A stretch of 64,000 bases of DNA from Lacticaseibacillus brantae DSM 23927 (GCF_001436115.1 NZ_AYZQ01000001.1:1-64000), one strand, 5' to 3'; positions 41,833 to 51,506 are shown, counted from the first letter of the stretch. Made by a program: numbers and translations. The notes: generated by a model from the letters alone, not told the origin.

Positions 41833-44337
41833 GTGAGTGTAATGAAAATGGGTCGGCTGTGGCGCCAAATAGTGAGCCGGGTGACGATTGTGGCTGCAAT
41901 GCTGGGCTTAACCGCTAGTGTCGCTGCACCAATCGCAGTGATGGCGAGCGAGGCCTTGAGTGCTCAAGCCAATTTTGTGCTGCCAGATGGCTATAAGCAA
42001 ATTGATGGGGCTAATGGGTCATGGAAAATCGTGCCGACTAAGAACTATGAAAATCAGGCCAATGCGAAGAGCCTTGATTTGGTGCCAGAATCAGAACTAG
42101 CGACGGCAATACCAGAGCGCCTGCAGGGAATGTTTAACCAATATTCGGCCGTTGTCTTCGGGTCGGCTTCAATCAAAAAAGGCGGTGCTAATACGGCTGA
42201 TCCGCGCCTGGCCGTTGGCGGTGACATCCAATTGAATGCTGATTCATTTCAACCGCTTGCCGCCAGTCAGCCGACCGTTATCGGTGGTGATTTATACGAA
42301 CAAGGGAACATCAGCAGTGTTCGCTCAGCCTCGTTAGGGACTGGCCCAATTGTGTTTGCCCCCGGTCACGGGATTACGGGTAAGGGGAAGATTTCTTCGA
42401 GGCTTCAGGCCCTGCTAAACAATCACCAAGTCTTTATGACGAACCAAATTTCACCTCAGTATTTTGACCATTTGAAGACTGCAGCTAAGACGATGTCGGC
42501 TAGTTTTGGCGAGGCTGCCACAAAGGTAGCTGATGCCTCGAGCACCACGGACTCGCATAGTCGGCGTCTGTTTCAAGTGGATGATGCGCATTACAATGCC
42601 GGAACCAATGCGTATTATTTTAATGTGGATGCGAGTGAGTTTGAGAAAGCCAATGGGGCACTGGTCTTTTCGGGCCAGACTCATCCAAATGCGAAAGTTA
42701 TTGTGAATATTCAATCAGAGAACAACGCTAATACAGAGCTTAGTTTGAATGGTTGGCAAATTCTCAAAACAGACGGGTTTAGTGCTGACGCCAAAGACGT
42801 CATCTTAAACTTCTCGCAGGCGACGACTTTGGATACTGAGAATACTGGAAACTCGTTACGAGCAGCTGTTACCATCTTTGCACCGAATGCTGCCGTGACT
42901 GAAACTGATGTTTTTCCAATCGGGACGTTTCTAGAATCAAACGCGAGTGATGTGAACCCCTTTGAACCTGTCCAGGCCAAGGCTCTGGTTCAATATTTCA
43001 ATGTTGACACTGGCAAACAAGTTGGGGATTCAATTCCGGTCAGCGGCGAAGTTGGTGCGCCAATCAATCCGAATCATACTTTACAAGAGAATCCGGATGT
43101 CAATCGGTATATCGTGAAGAATCCAGGCGTGCTCGATCAAGCCACTTTTACTGGTGGCAATCAGATTATTGTCGTGAACCTTTCTGCGCGGTATGAACAG
43201 AAATTGATAGCGTCAAAAGTGATTCGCCATATTTATCAAGACATTGATGGCAAGCGCATATCCCTGACTGACCAAGAGGTCACATTTGATGGGACAGCCC
43301 GGATTGATCGAGCAACTAATACTGTCCAAGAAGATTGGAACAAAAGTGAAGACCATTGGGATGAGTATGTTCTACCAGCCAAACCGGGTTATACGCGACA
43401 CATCAAAACGGCTTCGAGTCAGCTGTTGCATTCCCGCCGTCAAGCTGCGGATGACGTTGCAGTCGTGCCAGCACAAACGGTTTATCCCCATTCGCTAAAC
43501 GTTAATCTTTTTGCTGAATATTCACCTGTCAAGCCAGATCCTATTACCACTGGCACTGTAAATATTCAGTATCGCGTTGACGGTCAGTTGGTTAAGAACG
43601 ATGTTGAAAGTGGGAAAGTTGGCGACCGCGTCGCGTATAGTCCTGAGGCGACTATTGCTGACTTTGAACAGCAAGGTCGGCGCCTGATTACCAACACATT
43701 TCCTGACAATGCGACCTTTGCAGAGAATGCTCAGACGTTTGTTTTAGAATTTGAGACGGTCAAAGTCCCAGTCCCTCAAACAGGCGTTATCAATGTGACC
43801 TATGTAGCTGGCAATCAGATTCTCAGAACTGAGAGTCAGCACGGTCTGGTGGATGCGCTGGACGGTTATACAACGGCCGGCACGATTGCGACATTTGAAC
43901 AACAGGGTTATCACCTCGAGTCTGACGGATACACCAATCACGGGCGGGTTTTGTTTACGAGCAAACCCCAAACCTTTGTGGTAAAGCTTGAAAAGGCAAC
44001 GACTCCGGGTGACCCTTCAAAGCCCGTTGAACCTGGAAAACCAACTACGCCTGAGCAGCCTGGAAAACCAGAACAGCCAAGCTTTCCTGCTGTGCCACTG
44101 GAACCGAGTCTGCCTGTTGTGGAGGAACCGGGGACTGGGACTAAGCCAGAACAACCAGGTTCCGTTCAGACGCCAGCCCAACATCCAGCGTCTGCAAAGA
44201 ACATTTCAGACGCGCATCGGCAATTGCCACAAACAGGGAATCAAAAATCAGGCATTCTTGTTAGTCTGGGATTATTAGTTTTGTTAACGGTCAGCGGCTT
44301 TGCATTCAGCCGTTGGGTGATCACGCACAAATCATAG
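41833..44337 (+). CDS. LPQTG-anchored surface protein: choice-of-anchor A domain plus MucBP-like repeats
   Basis: A secreted protein of 834 residues. A YSIRK-less signal peptide occupies residues about 1-40; a choice-of-anchor A (collagen-binding-like adhesin) domain follows (residues about 90-370: YSAVVFGSASIKKGGANTAD; LAVGGDIQLNADSF; VIGGDLYEQG). Then come several MucBP-type beta repeats (KALVQYFNVDTGKQVGD; SKVIRHIYQDIDGKRIS; VNIQYRVDGQLVKNDVE; INVTYVAGNQILRTESQ), a proline-rich wall-spanning linker and an LPQTG sortase signal with a membrane segment and short basic tail. GTG at 41833 fits the GGGGG site; an ATG at 41803 lies in a leader hairpin. It probably binds mucin, matrix or polysaccharide. 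Confidence 0.9.
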   Translation: MSVMKMGRLWRQIVSRVTIVAAMLGLTASVAAPIAVMASEALSAQANFVLPDGYKQIDGANGSWKIVPTKNYENQANAKSLDLVPESELATAIPERLQGMFNQYSAVVFGSASIKKGGANTADPRLAVGGDIQLNADSFQPLAASQPTVIGGDLYEQGNISSVRSASLGTGPIVFAPGHGITGKGKISSRLQALLNNHQVFMTNQISPQYFDHLKTAAKTMSASFGEAATKVADASSTTDSHSRRLFQVDDAHYNAGTNAYYFNVDASEFEKANGALVFSGQTHPNAKVIVNIQSENNANTELSLNGWQILKTDGFSADAKDVILNFSQATTLDTENTGNSLRAAVTIFAPNAAVTETDVFPIGTFLESNASDVNPFEPVQAKALVQYFNVDTGKQVGDSIPVSGEVGAPINPNHTLQENPDVNRYIVKNPGVLDQATFTGGNQIIVVNLSARYEQKLIASKVIRHIYQDIDGKRISLTDQEVTFDGTARIDRATNTVQEDWNKSEDHWDEYVLPAKPGYTRHIKTASSQLLHSRRQAADDVAVVPAQTVYPHSLNVNLFAEYSPVKPDPITTGTVNIQYRVDGQLVKNDVESGKVGDRVAYSPEATIADFEQQGRRLITNTFPDNATFAENAQTFVLEFETVKVPVPQTGVINVTYVAGNQILRTESQHGLVDALDGYTTAGTIATFEQQGYHLESDGYTNHGRVLFTSKPQTFVVKLEKATTPGDPSKPVEPGKPTTPEQPGKPEQPSFPAVPLEPSLPVVEEPGTGTKPEQPGSVQTPAQHPASAKNISDAHRQLPQTGNQKSGILVSLGLLVLLTVSGFAFSRWVITHKS

Positions 44338-44372
44338 AAAAAAGCGAGTCGCTATAGCGACTCGCTTTTTGT
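44336..44372. terminator. Bidirectional terminator between the surface protein and yvyE
   Basis: AAAAAAGCGAGTCGCTA and its complement form a nearly perfect hairpin with A and T runs at either end. The yvyE stop codon (44352-44354) is inside the stem. Confidence 0.93.
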
Positions 44373-45002
44373 GTCTAGCGGGACTTCACGGTAACTATCT
44401 TGGCCAATTTCAATGTGAACCTGGCCATTGAGTCGATCAGTGAGCTCAGTTTCAAGAATTGCGACACGATTAGCGTCGATGAATAGCTGGACAGTGACGA
44501 CATCAGTGTACGTTGTCTCGGCAATTGGCTGATTAGCTTGTTCAAGAAAATTCTGCACGGTGCCTAACTGGGCATAGGTGATATGAAGGCTGACATTTTT
44601 TTGCAAACGGCGTTCAACGAGTCCGATGTGATGAGCAGCTTCACTGACGCTATTGGCGTATGCCCGAATGAGCCCCCCCGCGCCGAGTTTAGTGCCACCA
44701 AAGTAGCGAGTCGTGACCGCCACGACGTCTTTCAGATGCATTTGTTGAATGACTTGTAACATTGGCACGCCGGCAGTGCCAGTGGGTTCGCCGTCATCAA
44801 AAGCTCGCTGAATTTCATCATGCTCGCCGAGTACATACGCGGCGACGTTATGGGTCGCTTTGTATTGCTTCTTCTTAATTTCAGTAATGAAAGTTTGTGC
44901 AGCCTCGTCGCTCTTGACGCGGGCCATTTGGCAGATGAACCGCGATTTTTTCTCACTGAACTCGTATTCCCCGTCATGGGCAATCGTAATATACGGTGTC
45001 AT
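44352..45002 (-). CDS. yvyE: IMPACT-family protein YvyE/YigZ
   Basis: The 216-residue protein has the IMPACT N-terminal domain (EYEFSEKKSRFICQMARV; ATHNVAAYVLG; FDDGEPTGTAGVPMLQ near residues 66-81; TRYFGGTKLGAGGLIRAYANS near residues 99-119) and a C-terminal DUF1949 domain that resembles EF-G domain IV. The IMPACT family is linked to translation control and tRNA or ribosome binding. The frame is open from 45128, but the ATG at 45002 with GGAGA is used. It is divergent from comFA, an arrangement conserved in Bacillus (yvyE near comF). Confidence 0.93.
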   Translation of the reverse strand: MTPYITIAHDGEYEFSEKKSRFICQMARVKSDEAAQTFITEIKKKQYKATHNVAAYVLGEHDEIQRAFDDGEPTGTAGVPMLQVIQQMHLKDVVAVTTRYFGGTKLGAGGLIRAYANSVSEAAHHIGLVERRLQKNVSLHITYAQLGTVQNFLEQANQPIAETTYTDVVTVQLFIDANRVAILETELTDRLNGQVHIEIGQDSYREVPLDTKSESL

Positions 45003-45030
45003 TGGCGTAATCTCCTTTGAGGTGATCCAA

Positions 45031-46314
45031 ATGGATTTAAATGGGCGGCAATTAAGTGAAGGTGAAGTGGCCCGGTTAATGCTTTCAGAGTCTAGTTTAG
45101 CACATGTCCAAAGGGTGCCTGCCATCATCGGCCGGGGGCAAAAGTTACAGTGTCAGCGATGTGGTTCGCAAGTATTGGAAGCTTTACCTAATGGGCAGCA
45201 TTATTGTGCGAGTTGTGTGAATTTGGGGCGCATCACTGATCAGGATAGCTTGTATCGGTGGCCGGCTCAGCCAATGACACAAAATGGTACTCTTACCTGG
45301 ACAGGACACTTGACGCCAGAACAAGCGCAGGTGAGTCAAGCTCTCATTGAAAGTGCCATGCAAAGGCATGACCACTTATTGTGGGCTGTCACCGGTGCCG
45401 GGAAAACCGAGATGCTTTTTCCAGTCATTGCCCATGCTTTAGCAGCCAATCAGCGCGTGGTCATTGCTTCACCGCGAATTGATGTCATTCTGGAATTAGC
45501 GCCCCGCTTGCAGGCAGCCTTCGCGCATCTCCCTATCGCCGTGTATTACGGTGATAGCGGAGAGCAACCTGAAAGCCAGCTTGTTTTGGCAACGACCCAT
45601 CAACTTCTGCGTTTCTATCAGGCGTTTGATTTGACCATCGTTGATGAGGTGGACGCTTTTCCATTTGCCGCTAATCCCATGTTAGCTTTTGCGGTTAAAC
45701 AGGCCTCTAAAGGAGCGGTAATCTACCTCACAGCGACGCCCAGCCAGGAGCTAATCAAACGTGTGCAAACAAAGACATTGGCTGTCAGTTATTTGCCGCG
45801 GCGATTTCACGGGGCACCCTTACCAGTGCCAAAAATTGCGTTTGGGCGTCATTTTCAACGAGTGCCGGCCAAAGTCAGACGGGTGTTGCTTGAGACCGTT
45901 GCTTCCGGTCGCCAGGTGCTGGTGTTCGTTCCCCAGGTTGACTGGTTACCGGTGATTGAACGATTAGTCGCCAAATTAGGCCTATCTGTCGCGTCAGTTC
46001 ACGCCCAAGACCCAGAACGGGCGACAAAAGTCCAAAATTTTCGCCACCACGTATGGCAATGCTTGGTTACGACCACTATCTTGGAACGCGGCGTGACTAT
46101 TTACCGCTGTGGGGTGATTGTCCTCCAGGCAGACAGTGCTTTGTTCAGTGCGGCCGCCTTGATACAAATGGCCGGCCGGGCGGGTCGCAGTGCTGATAGT
46201 CCAGATGATCCAGTCTGGTTCTTTGCCAGTCACTATACGCGGTCATTAGCCACAGCAACAAGTCAAATTGCGTTAATGAATCGGAGGGGCCAACATGCGC
46301 TGTCGACTGTGTAA
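45031..46314 (+). CDS. comFA: Competence DNA helicase ComFA
   Basis: A 427-residue DEAD-type ATPase needed for DNA uptake in transformation. An N-terminal four-cysteine zinc finger (CQRCG...CASCVN, residues about 37-63) precedes the motor with Walker A AVTGAGKTEM (residues about 117-126), Walker B VDEVDAFPF (about 203-211) and the TATPS motif III. The zinc cysteines are conserved in ComFA. The frame is open from 44860, but upstream in-frame codons overlap yvyE; the ATG at 45031 after GAGGTG fits. It overlaps comFC by 20 bases. Confidence 0.95.
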   Translation: MDLNGRQLSEGEVARLMLSESSLAHVQRVPAIIGRGQKLQCQRCGSQVLEALPNGQHYCASCVNLGRITDQDSLYRWPAQPMTQNGTLTWTGHLTPEQAQVSQALIESAMQRHDHLLWAVTGAGKTEMLFPVIAHALAANQRVVIASPRIDVILELAPRLQAAFAHLPIAVYYGDSGEQPESQLVLATTHQLLRFYQAFDLTIVDEVDAFPFAANPMLAFAVKQASKGAVIYLTATPSQELIKRVQTKTLAVSYLPRRFHGAPLPVPKIAFGRHFQRVPAKVRRVLLETVASGRQVLVFVPQVDWLPVIERLVAKLGLSVASVHAQDPERATKVQNFRHHVWQCLVTTTILERGVTIYRCGVIVLQADSALFSAAALIQMAGRAGRSADSPDDPVWFFASHYTRSLATATSQIALMNRRGQHALSTV

Positions 46315-46954
46315 CGCTGCCATGAGTGGCAATCTTCAATTGAGTGACTTGGCTTGGCGGCCCTACCAGCGGCTTCACCTGTGCCAGCGGTGTTTACGAA
46401 CTTTTGAGATCCTTGTCGATCGACCAACTTGTCCTGGTTGTGGTCGGGCCAATGATGGCGCACTGTGCCAGGATTGTCACCGTTGGGAGCAGCAAGGGGA
46501 GACACTATTGCACCATTCCGCCTTGTTCACTTATAACACCGCCATGAAGGCTTTCATTCAACAATATAAGGGCTTAGGTGACTATCGGCTGCATGATGCC
46601 TTTGCGGGCATGTGGCCCCACTGGTTGCAACATTGGACTTTGGTGCCAATCGTCAGCGAACCGGGGCATTTGGACCGTCGGGGATTTGATCCCGTGTTGG
46701 GCTTATTCGCGGACTTGCCGTTGCGGCAGTTGCTGGCAAAAGCAGCCACAGACAAGCCGCAGGCCCAAAAGACGCGAGCCGAACGGTTACAAACGCCACA
46801 GTCATTTGCGGTGGTTCAGCCAGTGTCAGGAATTAAACAAATTCTATTGCTTGATGATTTGTATACCACGGGCCGGACACTGTACCACGCCAAAGACGCT
46901 TTAGTGGCTGCTGGTTTTCAAGGAAAAGTCCAATCCTTTTCACTGATTCGCTAA
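46295..46954 (+). CDS. comFC: ComF-family phosphoribosyltransferase-like protein ComFC
   Basis: The 219-residue partner of ComFA has N-terminal zinc cysteines (CRLCN, CQRCL, CPGCG, CQDCH; residues about 3-66) and a C-terminal phosphoribosyltransferase signature ILLLDDLYTTGRTL (residues about 186-199). It is required for efficient transformation and interacts with ComFA and DprA in other Bacilli; no enzymatic product is established. It overlaps comFA by 20 bases, so the two are coupled. The frame is intact, so the pair is not decayed. Confidence 0.93.
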   Translation: MRCRLCNAAMSGNLQLSDLAWRPYQRLHLCQRCLRTFEILVDRPTCPGCGRANDGALCQDCHRWEQQGETLLHHSALFTYNTAMKAFIQQYKGLGDYRLHDAFAGMWPHWLQHWTLVPIVSEPGHLDRRGFDPVLGLFADLPLRQLLAKAATDKPQAQKTRAERLQTPQSFAVVQPVSGIKQILLLDDLYTTGRTLYHAKDALVAAGFQGKVQSFSLIR

Positions 46955-46973
46955 AGAATTCACAGCCTATTAA

Positions 46974-47002
46974 TTGTTTTAGCACAGCGGGTTCGCTATA
47001 CT
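46974..47002 (+). promoter_or_regulatory. Promoter of hpf
   Basis: TTGTTT (46974-46979), 17 bases, TATACT (46997-47002). It starts a structured leader of about 77 bases before the hpf ATG. Confidence 0.78.
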
Positions 47003-47008
47003 ATAGGT

Positions 47009-47085
47009 ACAAGGTTGGAAGGGCTTCATAGCCCCGAAAACCGGCGTATGGCATAGTGTCATGCGAACGAAAGGGGAGAAGTTTT
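47009..47085 (+). promoter_or_regulatory. Structured 5' leader of hpf
   Basis: Two hairpins are visible. The first pairs GGTT (47013-47016) with AACC (47039-47042) around an inner GGGC/GCCC stem; the second folds 47043-47064, CGTATG against CATGCG. The sequence AGCCCCG (47030-47036) could instead pair with the AAGGGGAG ribosome site (47071-47078), suggesting translational control. A conserved hairpin upstream of raiA/hpf genes has been reported in Firmicutes; whether this is that motif needs a covariance search. Confidence 0.5.
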
Positions 47086-47655
47086 ATGCTAACATACAAC
47101 GTTCGTGGCGAAAACATCGAGGTCACCGAAGCAATTCGGAGTTACGTGGAGAAACGTATTAGCAAGTTGAACAAGTTCTTCAACGATTCTGCTGACGCCA
47201 TTGCCCACGTGAACTTGAAGGTGTATTCCGATAAGACGGCTAAGGTTGAAGTCACAATTCCTCTACCATATCTGACCTTGCGGGCCGAAGAAACAAGTCC
47301 TGACCTCTATGCCAGCATCGATTTGGTGACTGACAAGTTGGAACGGCAGATTCGCAAGTTCAAGACCAAGATCAATCGGAAGTCTCGTGAAAAAGGCTTT
47401 GATCAATTTGACTTATCAGTGCCTGCAGTTGATGCTGGTGCGGATAGCAATGAGGACGAAAGTGATGGCGACAATTTAGCAGTCGTTCGGACCAAGCGAG
47501 TTTCATTGAAACCAATGGACTCCCAAGAAGCCATTTTACAAATGGACATGTTGGGCCATAACTTCTTCATCTTTGAAGATGCCGACACTAATGGAACAAG
47601 TATTGTCTACAAGCGTCGCGACGGCCGGTACGGTCTGATTGAAACCGACGAATAA
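47086..47655 (+). CDS. hpf: Ribosome hibernation promoting factor, long form
   Basis: A 189-residue long HPF (YvyD type) that dimerises 70S ribosomes into inactive 100S particles in stationary phase or stress. The N-terminal domain (LTYNVRGENIEVTEAIRSYVEKRISKL, residues about 2-100) binds the decoding centre; an acidic linker (about 118-140) leads to the C-terminal dimerisation domain (DSQEAILQMDMLGHNFFIFEDADT, about 145-168). The ATG at 47086 follows GGGGAGAAGTTTT; an upstream in-frame ATG-like codon at 47056 lies in the leader hairpin. Own promoter and terminator. Confidence 0.95.
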   Translation: MLTYNVRGENIEVTEAIRSYVEKRISKLNKFFNDSADAIAHVNLKVYSDKTAKVEVTIPLPYLTLRAEETSPDLYASIDLVTDKLERQIRKFKTKINRKSREKGFDQFDLSVPAVDAGADSNEDESDGDNLAVVRTKRVSLKPMDSQEAILQMDMLGHNFFIFEDADTNGTSIVYKRRDGRYGLIETDE

Positions 47656-47688
47656 TTGTGCGGTGTGGGCGTTTGCTCACCCCTTTAT

Positions 47689-47727
47689 AACCTGCAAATC
47701 GGTGTTTTAGATTTGCAGGTTTTTTCT
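47689..47727 (+). terminator. Intrinsic terminator after hpf
   Basis: AACCTGCAAATC pairs with GATTTGCAGGTT and is followed by a T run. Confidence 0.93.
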
Positions 47728-47783
47728 GCCGAAAAGTCGCTTTTATTCCCAGAAAATCACTTGACTTCTCACTCACGAAAATG

Positions 47784-47812
47784 TTTCAATCTAATCCAAT
47801 CAATGCTAGAAT
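47784..47812 (+). promoter_or_regulatory. Promoter of secA
   Basis: TTTCAA (47784-47789), 17 bases, TAGAAT (47807-47812), with TG in extended -10 position (TGCTAGAAT). It lies about 90 bases before the secA ATG. Confidence 0.6.
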
Positions 47813-47900
47813 GTACTAGATACTGTATGGTATATAACTATGGCTGACTGGCCATAAGTGTTGCACGACTTAGACTTACGATGAGAGGGCTTTTTAAAAC

Positions 47901-50264
47901 ATGGCGAACATTTTACGCAACTGGGTCGAAAACGACCAGCGCGAAGTTAAGCGCATCGGCAAAATTGCCGACAAAGTTCAAAGCTACGAAGATGAATATG
48001 CTGCATTAAGCGATGAAGATTTACAAGCAAAAACTCCGGCCTTTAAAGAACGACTGGCCAATGGTGAAACCCTAGACGACATTTTACCTGAAGCTTTTGC
48101 GGTTGCCCGTGAAGGTGCCAAGCGCGTGCTGGGTTTATTCCCATTCCGCGTCCAGATTATCGGTGGGGTTACCTTACATGAAGGTAACATTGCTGAAATG
48201 AAGACCGGCGAAGGGAAAACCCTGACCGCGACCATGCCGGTTTATTTGAATGCGCTCGCTGGCAAAGGGGTTCACGTGGTCACAGTTAACGAATATCTCT
48301 CCAGTCGTGATGCGACTGAAATGGGTGAGTTGTACAACTGGCTCGGCCTGACTGTCGGCTTAAACTTAAACTCTAAGAGCAGTGACGAAAAACGCGATGC
48401 TTATAACGCTGACATTACCTATTCCACCAACAGTGAACTTGGGTTTGATTACCTGCGGGACAACATGGTGGTCTATAAGGAACAGATGGTTCAACGCGAA
48501 TTGAACTTTGCGATTGTCGATGAAGTTGATTCCATCTTGATTGATGAAGCGCGGACCCCACTGATTATCTCTGGCGGTGCTGAAAAGTCGACCGGGATGT
48601 ACATCCGGGCTGATCGCTTCGTGAAGCAATTATCTGAAGATGAAGATTATAAGATTGACTGGCCGACTAAGACCATTTCTCTGACTGAAACCGGGATTCG
48701 CAAGGCTGAACAAAACTTTGGCCTTGATAACCTCTATGACACCGAGAATACGGCTTTGACTCACCATTTGGATCAATCATTACGGGCGAACTACATTATG
48801 CTCAATGATATTGATTATATGGTTCAAGACGGTAAAGTCTTAATCGTTGACCAATTTACTGGTCGGGCCATGGAAGGCCGGCGTTTCTCTGATGGCTTGC
48901 ACCAAGCGATTGAAGCTAAGGAAGGCGTTGAAATCGAAGACGAAAGTCAAACGATGGCCAACATCACCTACCAAAACTTCTTCCGGATGTACAACAAGCT
49001 GTCTGGGATGACTGGGACTGCAAAGACCGAAGAAGAAGAATTCCGCGAAATTTACAACATGAATGTGTTGTCCATTCCCACAAACCGGCCAGTGATTCGG
49101 GTCGACAGTCCTGATTTGCTCTACCCAAGCTTGGAATCCAAGTTTAATGCGGTGGCTGATGATATTGCAGAACGGCATGCGGCCGGTCAACCAGTCTTGG
49201 TTGGGACAGTGGCGATTGAATCGAGCGAACGTTTGAGTCAAATCCTTGACCAGCGTGGGATTCCACATACTGTCTTGAATGCGAAGAATCACTTTAAAGA
49301 AGCTGAAATTGTGATGAATGCCGGCCAAAGAGGCGCGGTCACGATTGCGACCAACATGGCTGGGCGTGGGACTGATATTAAGCTTGGCCCTGGGGTCAAA
49401 GAAATTGGTGGCTTAGCTGTCCTAGGGACTGAGCGTCACGAATCCCGGCGGATTGATAATCAGTTACGGGGTCGCTCTGGGCGGCAAGGAGATCCAGGTG
49501 CAACTCAGTTCTACCTGAGTCTTGAAGATGACTTGATGAAGCGGTTTGGTTCTGAACGGATTAAAGCGTTCTTGGATCGAATGCAAGTGGCTGACGATGA
49601 TCAAGTTATCCAAAGTCGGATGGTGTCACGTCAAGTTGAAGGTGCGCAAAAACGGGTTGAAGGGAATAACTATGATACCCGGAAGAACACCTTACAATAC
49701 GATGACGTGATGCGGGAACAACGTGAAGTCATTTACGATCAACGGCAACAAGTCATCCGGGAAACTGGCGATTTGAAACCAGTTTTGATGGCAATGATTA
49801 AGCGGACTATTACTCGAATCGTCCAAACTCATACTCAAGGAGATCAGAAGAACTGGGACTTACAAGCCATCTATGACTATGCCATTACGAATATGGTCAG
49901 TGAAGACAAGATTGCCTTGAGCGACCTTGAGGGCAAAACCAGTGATCAAATCATTGACTTCTTGATGGGCTTAGCTGAAACGAACTATGAAACCAAGAAG
50001 AATCAACTTGCTGACGAAAGTCAAATGCTTGAATTCGAAAAGGTTGTCATTCTGCGGGTGGTTGACTCCATGTGGACCGATCATATTGATGCCATGGATC
50101 AATTGCGGCAGTCAATTGGCTTGCGTGGTTATGGCCAAATGAATCCGTTGGTTGAGTATCAAGAAGAAGGCTTCCGGATGTTTGAAGAAATGATTGCAAA
50201 CATTGATGAAGACGTGACGCGCCTGTTCATGAAGGCTGAAATTCGTCAAAATATTCGTCGCTAA
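47901..50264 (+). CDS. secA: Preprotein translocase ATPase SecA
   Basis: The 787-residue motor drives unfolded preproteins through SecYEG. Walker A is [11 protein letters not shown] (residues about 100-110) and Walker [17 protein letters not shown] (about 206-221); MAGRGTDI and GRSGRQGD (about 490-535) are helicase motifs V and VI. The protein ends at AEIRQNIRR, without the SEC-C zinc motif (CxCx8C) seen at the end of B. subtilis SecA; this short form is common in lactobacilli. The ATG follows GAGAGGGC. It exports the sortase substrate and PstS encoded nearby. Monocistronic by the hairpin after it. Confidence 0.97.
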   Translation: MANILRNWVENDQREVKRIGKIADKVQSYEDEYAALSDEDLQAKTPAFKERLANGETLDDILPEAFAVAREGAKRVLGLFPFRVQIIGGVTLHEGNIAEMKTGEGKTLTATMPVYLNALAGKGVHVVTVNEYLSSRDATEMGELYNWLGLTVGLNLNSKSSDEKRDAYNADITYSTNSELGFDYLRDNMVVYKEQMVQRELNFAIVDEVDSILIDEARTPLIISGGAEKSTGMYIRADRFVKQLSEDEDYKIDWPTKTISLTETGIRKAEQNFGLDNLYDTENTALTHHLDQSLRANYIMLNDIDYMVQDGKVLIVDQFTGRAMEGRRFSDGLHQAIEAKEGVEIEDESQTMANITYQNFFRMYNKLSGMTGTAKTEEEEFREIYNMNVLSIPTNRPVIRVDSPDLLYPSLESKFNAVADDIAERHAAGQPVLVGTVAIESSERLSQILDQRGIPHTVLNAKNHFKEAEIVMNAGQRGAVTIATNMAGRGTDIKLGPGVKEIGGLAVLGTERHESRRIDNQLRGRSGRQGDPGATQFYLSLEDDLMKRFGSERIKAFLDRMQVADDDQVIQSRMVSRQVEGAQKRVEGNNYDTRKNTLQYDDVMREQREVIYDQRQQVIRETGDLKPVLMAMIKRTITRIVQTHTQGDQKNWDLQAIYDYAITNMVSEDKIALSDLEGKTSDQIIDFLMGLAETNYETKKNQLADESQMLEFEKVVILRVVDSMWTDHIDAMDQLRQSIGLRGYGQMNPLVEYQEEGFRMFEEMIANIDEDVTRLFMKAEIRQNIRR

Positions 50265-50269
50265 TGAAT

Positions 50270-50310
50270 AAAGGGGCCACTAAAACGTCACGTTTTAGCT
50301 GGTCCTTTTC
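50270..50310 (+). terminator. Intrinsic terminator after secA
   Basis: AAAGGGGCCACTAAAACG pairs with CGTTTTAGCTGGTCCTTT, including one G-T pair and one mismatch, around a TCA loop; a T run follows. prfB starts 20 bases later, so prfB expression may depend partly on read-through. Confidence 0.88.
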
Positions 50311-50329
50311 AATTAAAGGAGAATTTAAC

Positions 50330-51446
50330 ATGGAAATTGCTCAAATGCGCAACACCTTGGCCGATATGCAGGCCAAAATTAATTCATTTAGGGGGTCACT
50401 TTGACCTCGATGCCTTGAACGAGCGCATCGCCGAAAACGAGGGCCGAATGGCCGAACCGGGCTTTTGGGATGACCAAAGCACGGCTCAACAAGTGATTGA
50501 TGACAACAATGCCCTTAAGGCGAAGCATGACCGATTTATTGCGATGGCAGACGCCTTGGCCGACCTGCAGGTGAGTTTTGAGCTGATTCAAGAAGAACCT
50601 GACTCGGAACTGGAATCAGAATTTGTTGGCGATTTAGAAGCCTTAAATGAGCAACTTGATCAGTATCAGATGCAGCTGCTGCTGAATCAACCCTATGACC
50701 ACAACAATGCGATTCTGGAAATTCATCCGGGTGCTGGTGGGACTGAATCCCAGGACTGGGGCTCGATGTTATTGCGCATGTATGAACGCTGGGCTGATCA
50801 AAATGGTTTTTCAGTGGAAGTAGCCGATTATCAAGCCGGTGATGAAGCTGGGATTAAAAGCGTGACGCTGCTGATTACGGGTGAGAACGCGTACGGCTTC
50901 TTGCGGAGTGAACGCGGCGTGCATCGACTGGTGCGAATTTCGCCGTTTGACGCGGCTGGCCGCCGTCACACATCATTTGCTTCTGTCGATGTGATGCCAG
51001 AACTGGATAATACCATTGACATCGACATTCGCCCTGAGGATGTGAAGATGGATGTTTTCCGTTCAAGTGGGGCTGGTGGACAGCACATTAACAAGACTAG
51101 TTCGGCGGTGCGGCTGACCCATATTCCCACGGGGATTGTTGTTTCCAGTCAGGCACAACGCTCTCAATTCCAGAACCGGGATACCGCGATGGCAATGTTA
51201 AAGGCAAAGTTGTACCAGCGTGAGCAGGAAGCCAAAGCTCAAGAGGCTGCTGCCATTAAGGGCAGTCAAATGGATGTCGCTTTTGGCTCTCAAATTCGTA
51301 GTTACGTGTTCCATCCCTATACGATGGTGAAAGATCACCGCTCCAATTATGAAACTGGGAATGGCCAAGCAGTCATGGACGGCGATCTCAATCCATTCAT
51401 TGATGCGTACTTGCAGTGGGAGTTGTCCCAGCAGAATCCGCAATAA
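50330..51446 (+). CDS. prfB: Peptide chain release factor 2, programmed +1 frameshift
   Basis: RF2 recognises UAA and UGA stop codons and releases the nascent chain. Translation begins at ATG 50330 after AAAGGAG, runs 24 codons to an in-frame UGA at 50402, and shifts +1 to complete about 371 residues. The SPF anticodon-like motif (ISPFDAAGRR) and the GGQ catalytic loop (SGAGGQHINKTSS near residue 248) are intact. The open frame alone appears to start at 50337, but the sequence before the shift site belongs to the other frame. Autoregulation by RF2 level follows from the site. Confidence 0.97.
50390..50405 (+). promoter_or_regulatory. prfB programmed frameshift site
   Basis: AGGGGG (50390-50395), three bases, CTT (50399-50401), then TGA C. 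The Shine-Dalgarno-like AGGGGG at this exact spacing and the slippery CTT-TGAC are the canonical RF2 autoregulatory recoding signal: low RF2 slows termination at UGA and lets the ribosome slip forward. Confidence 0.97.
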
Positions 51447-51466
51447 TCGCCGAATTAGCTATAATT

Positions 51467-51475
51467 TGGTAGAAT
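51467..51475 (+). promoter_or_regulatory. Extended -10 promoter of the sortase gene
   Basis: TGGTAGAAT fits the extended -10 pattern, 31 bases before the ATG. It shares TGGTAGAATGAG with the relQ promoter at 15822-15833. A second TATAAT lies just upstream at 51460-51465. Confidence 0.5.
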
Positions 51476-51506
51476 GAGTGTGGGTTAAAGCTAAAGGAGG
51501 CGCAGT

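Noticed and set aside
50337-50402. prfB start at 50337 in the main frame
   Set aside because: The residues before the shift site match no RF2; the true N terminus is in the other frame from ATG 50330.
51460-51465. TATAAT as the main srtA -10 box
   Set aside because: The best -35-like sequence upstream (TTGTCC at 51423) is 31 bases away; the extended -10 at 51467 is a better candidate, although both remain possible.
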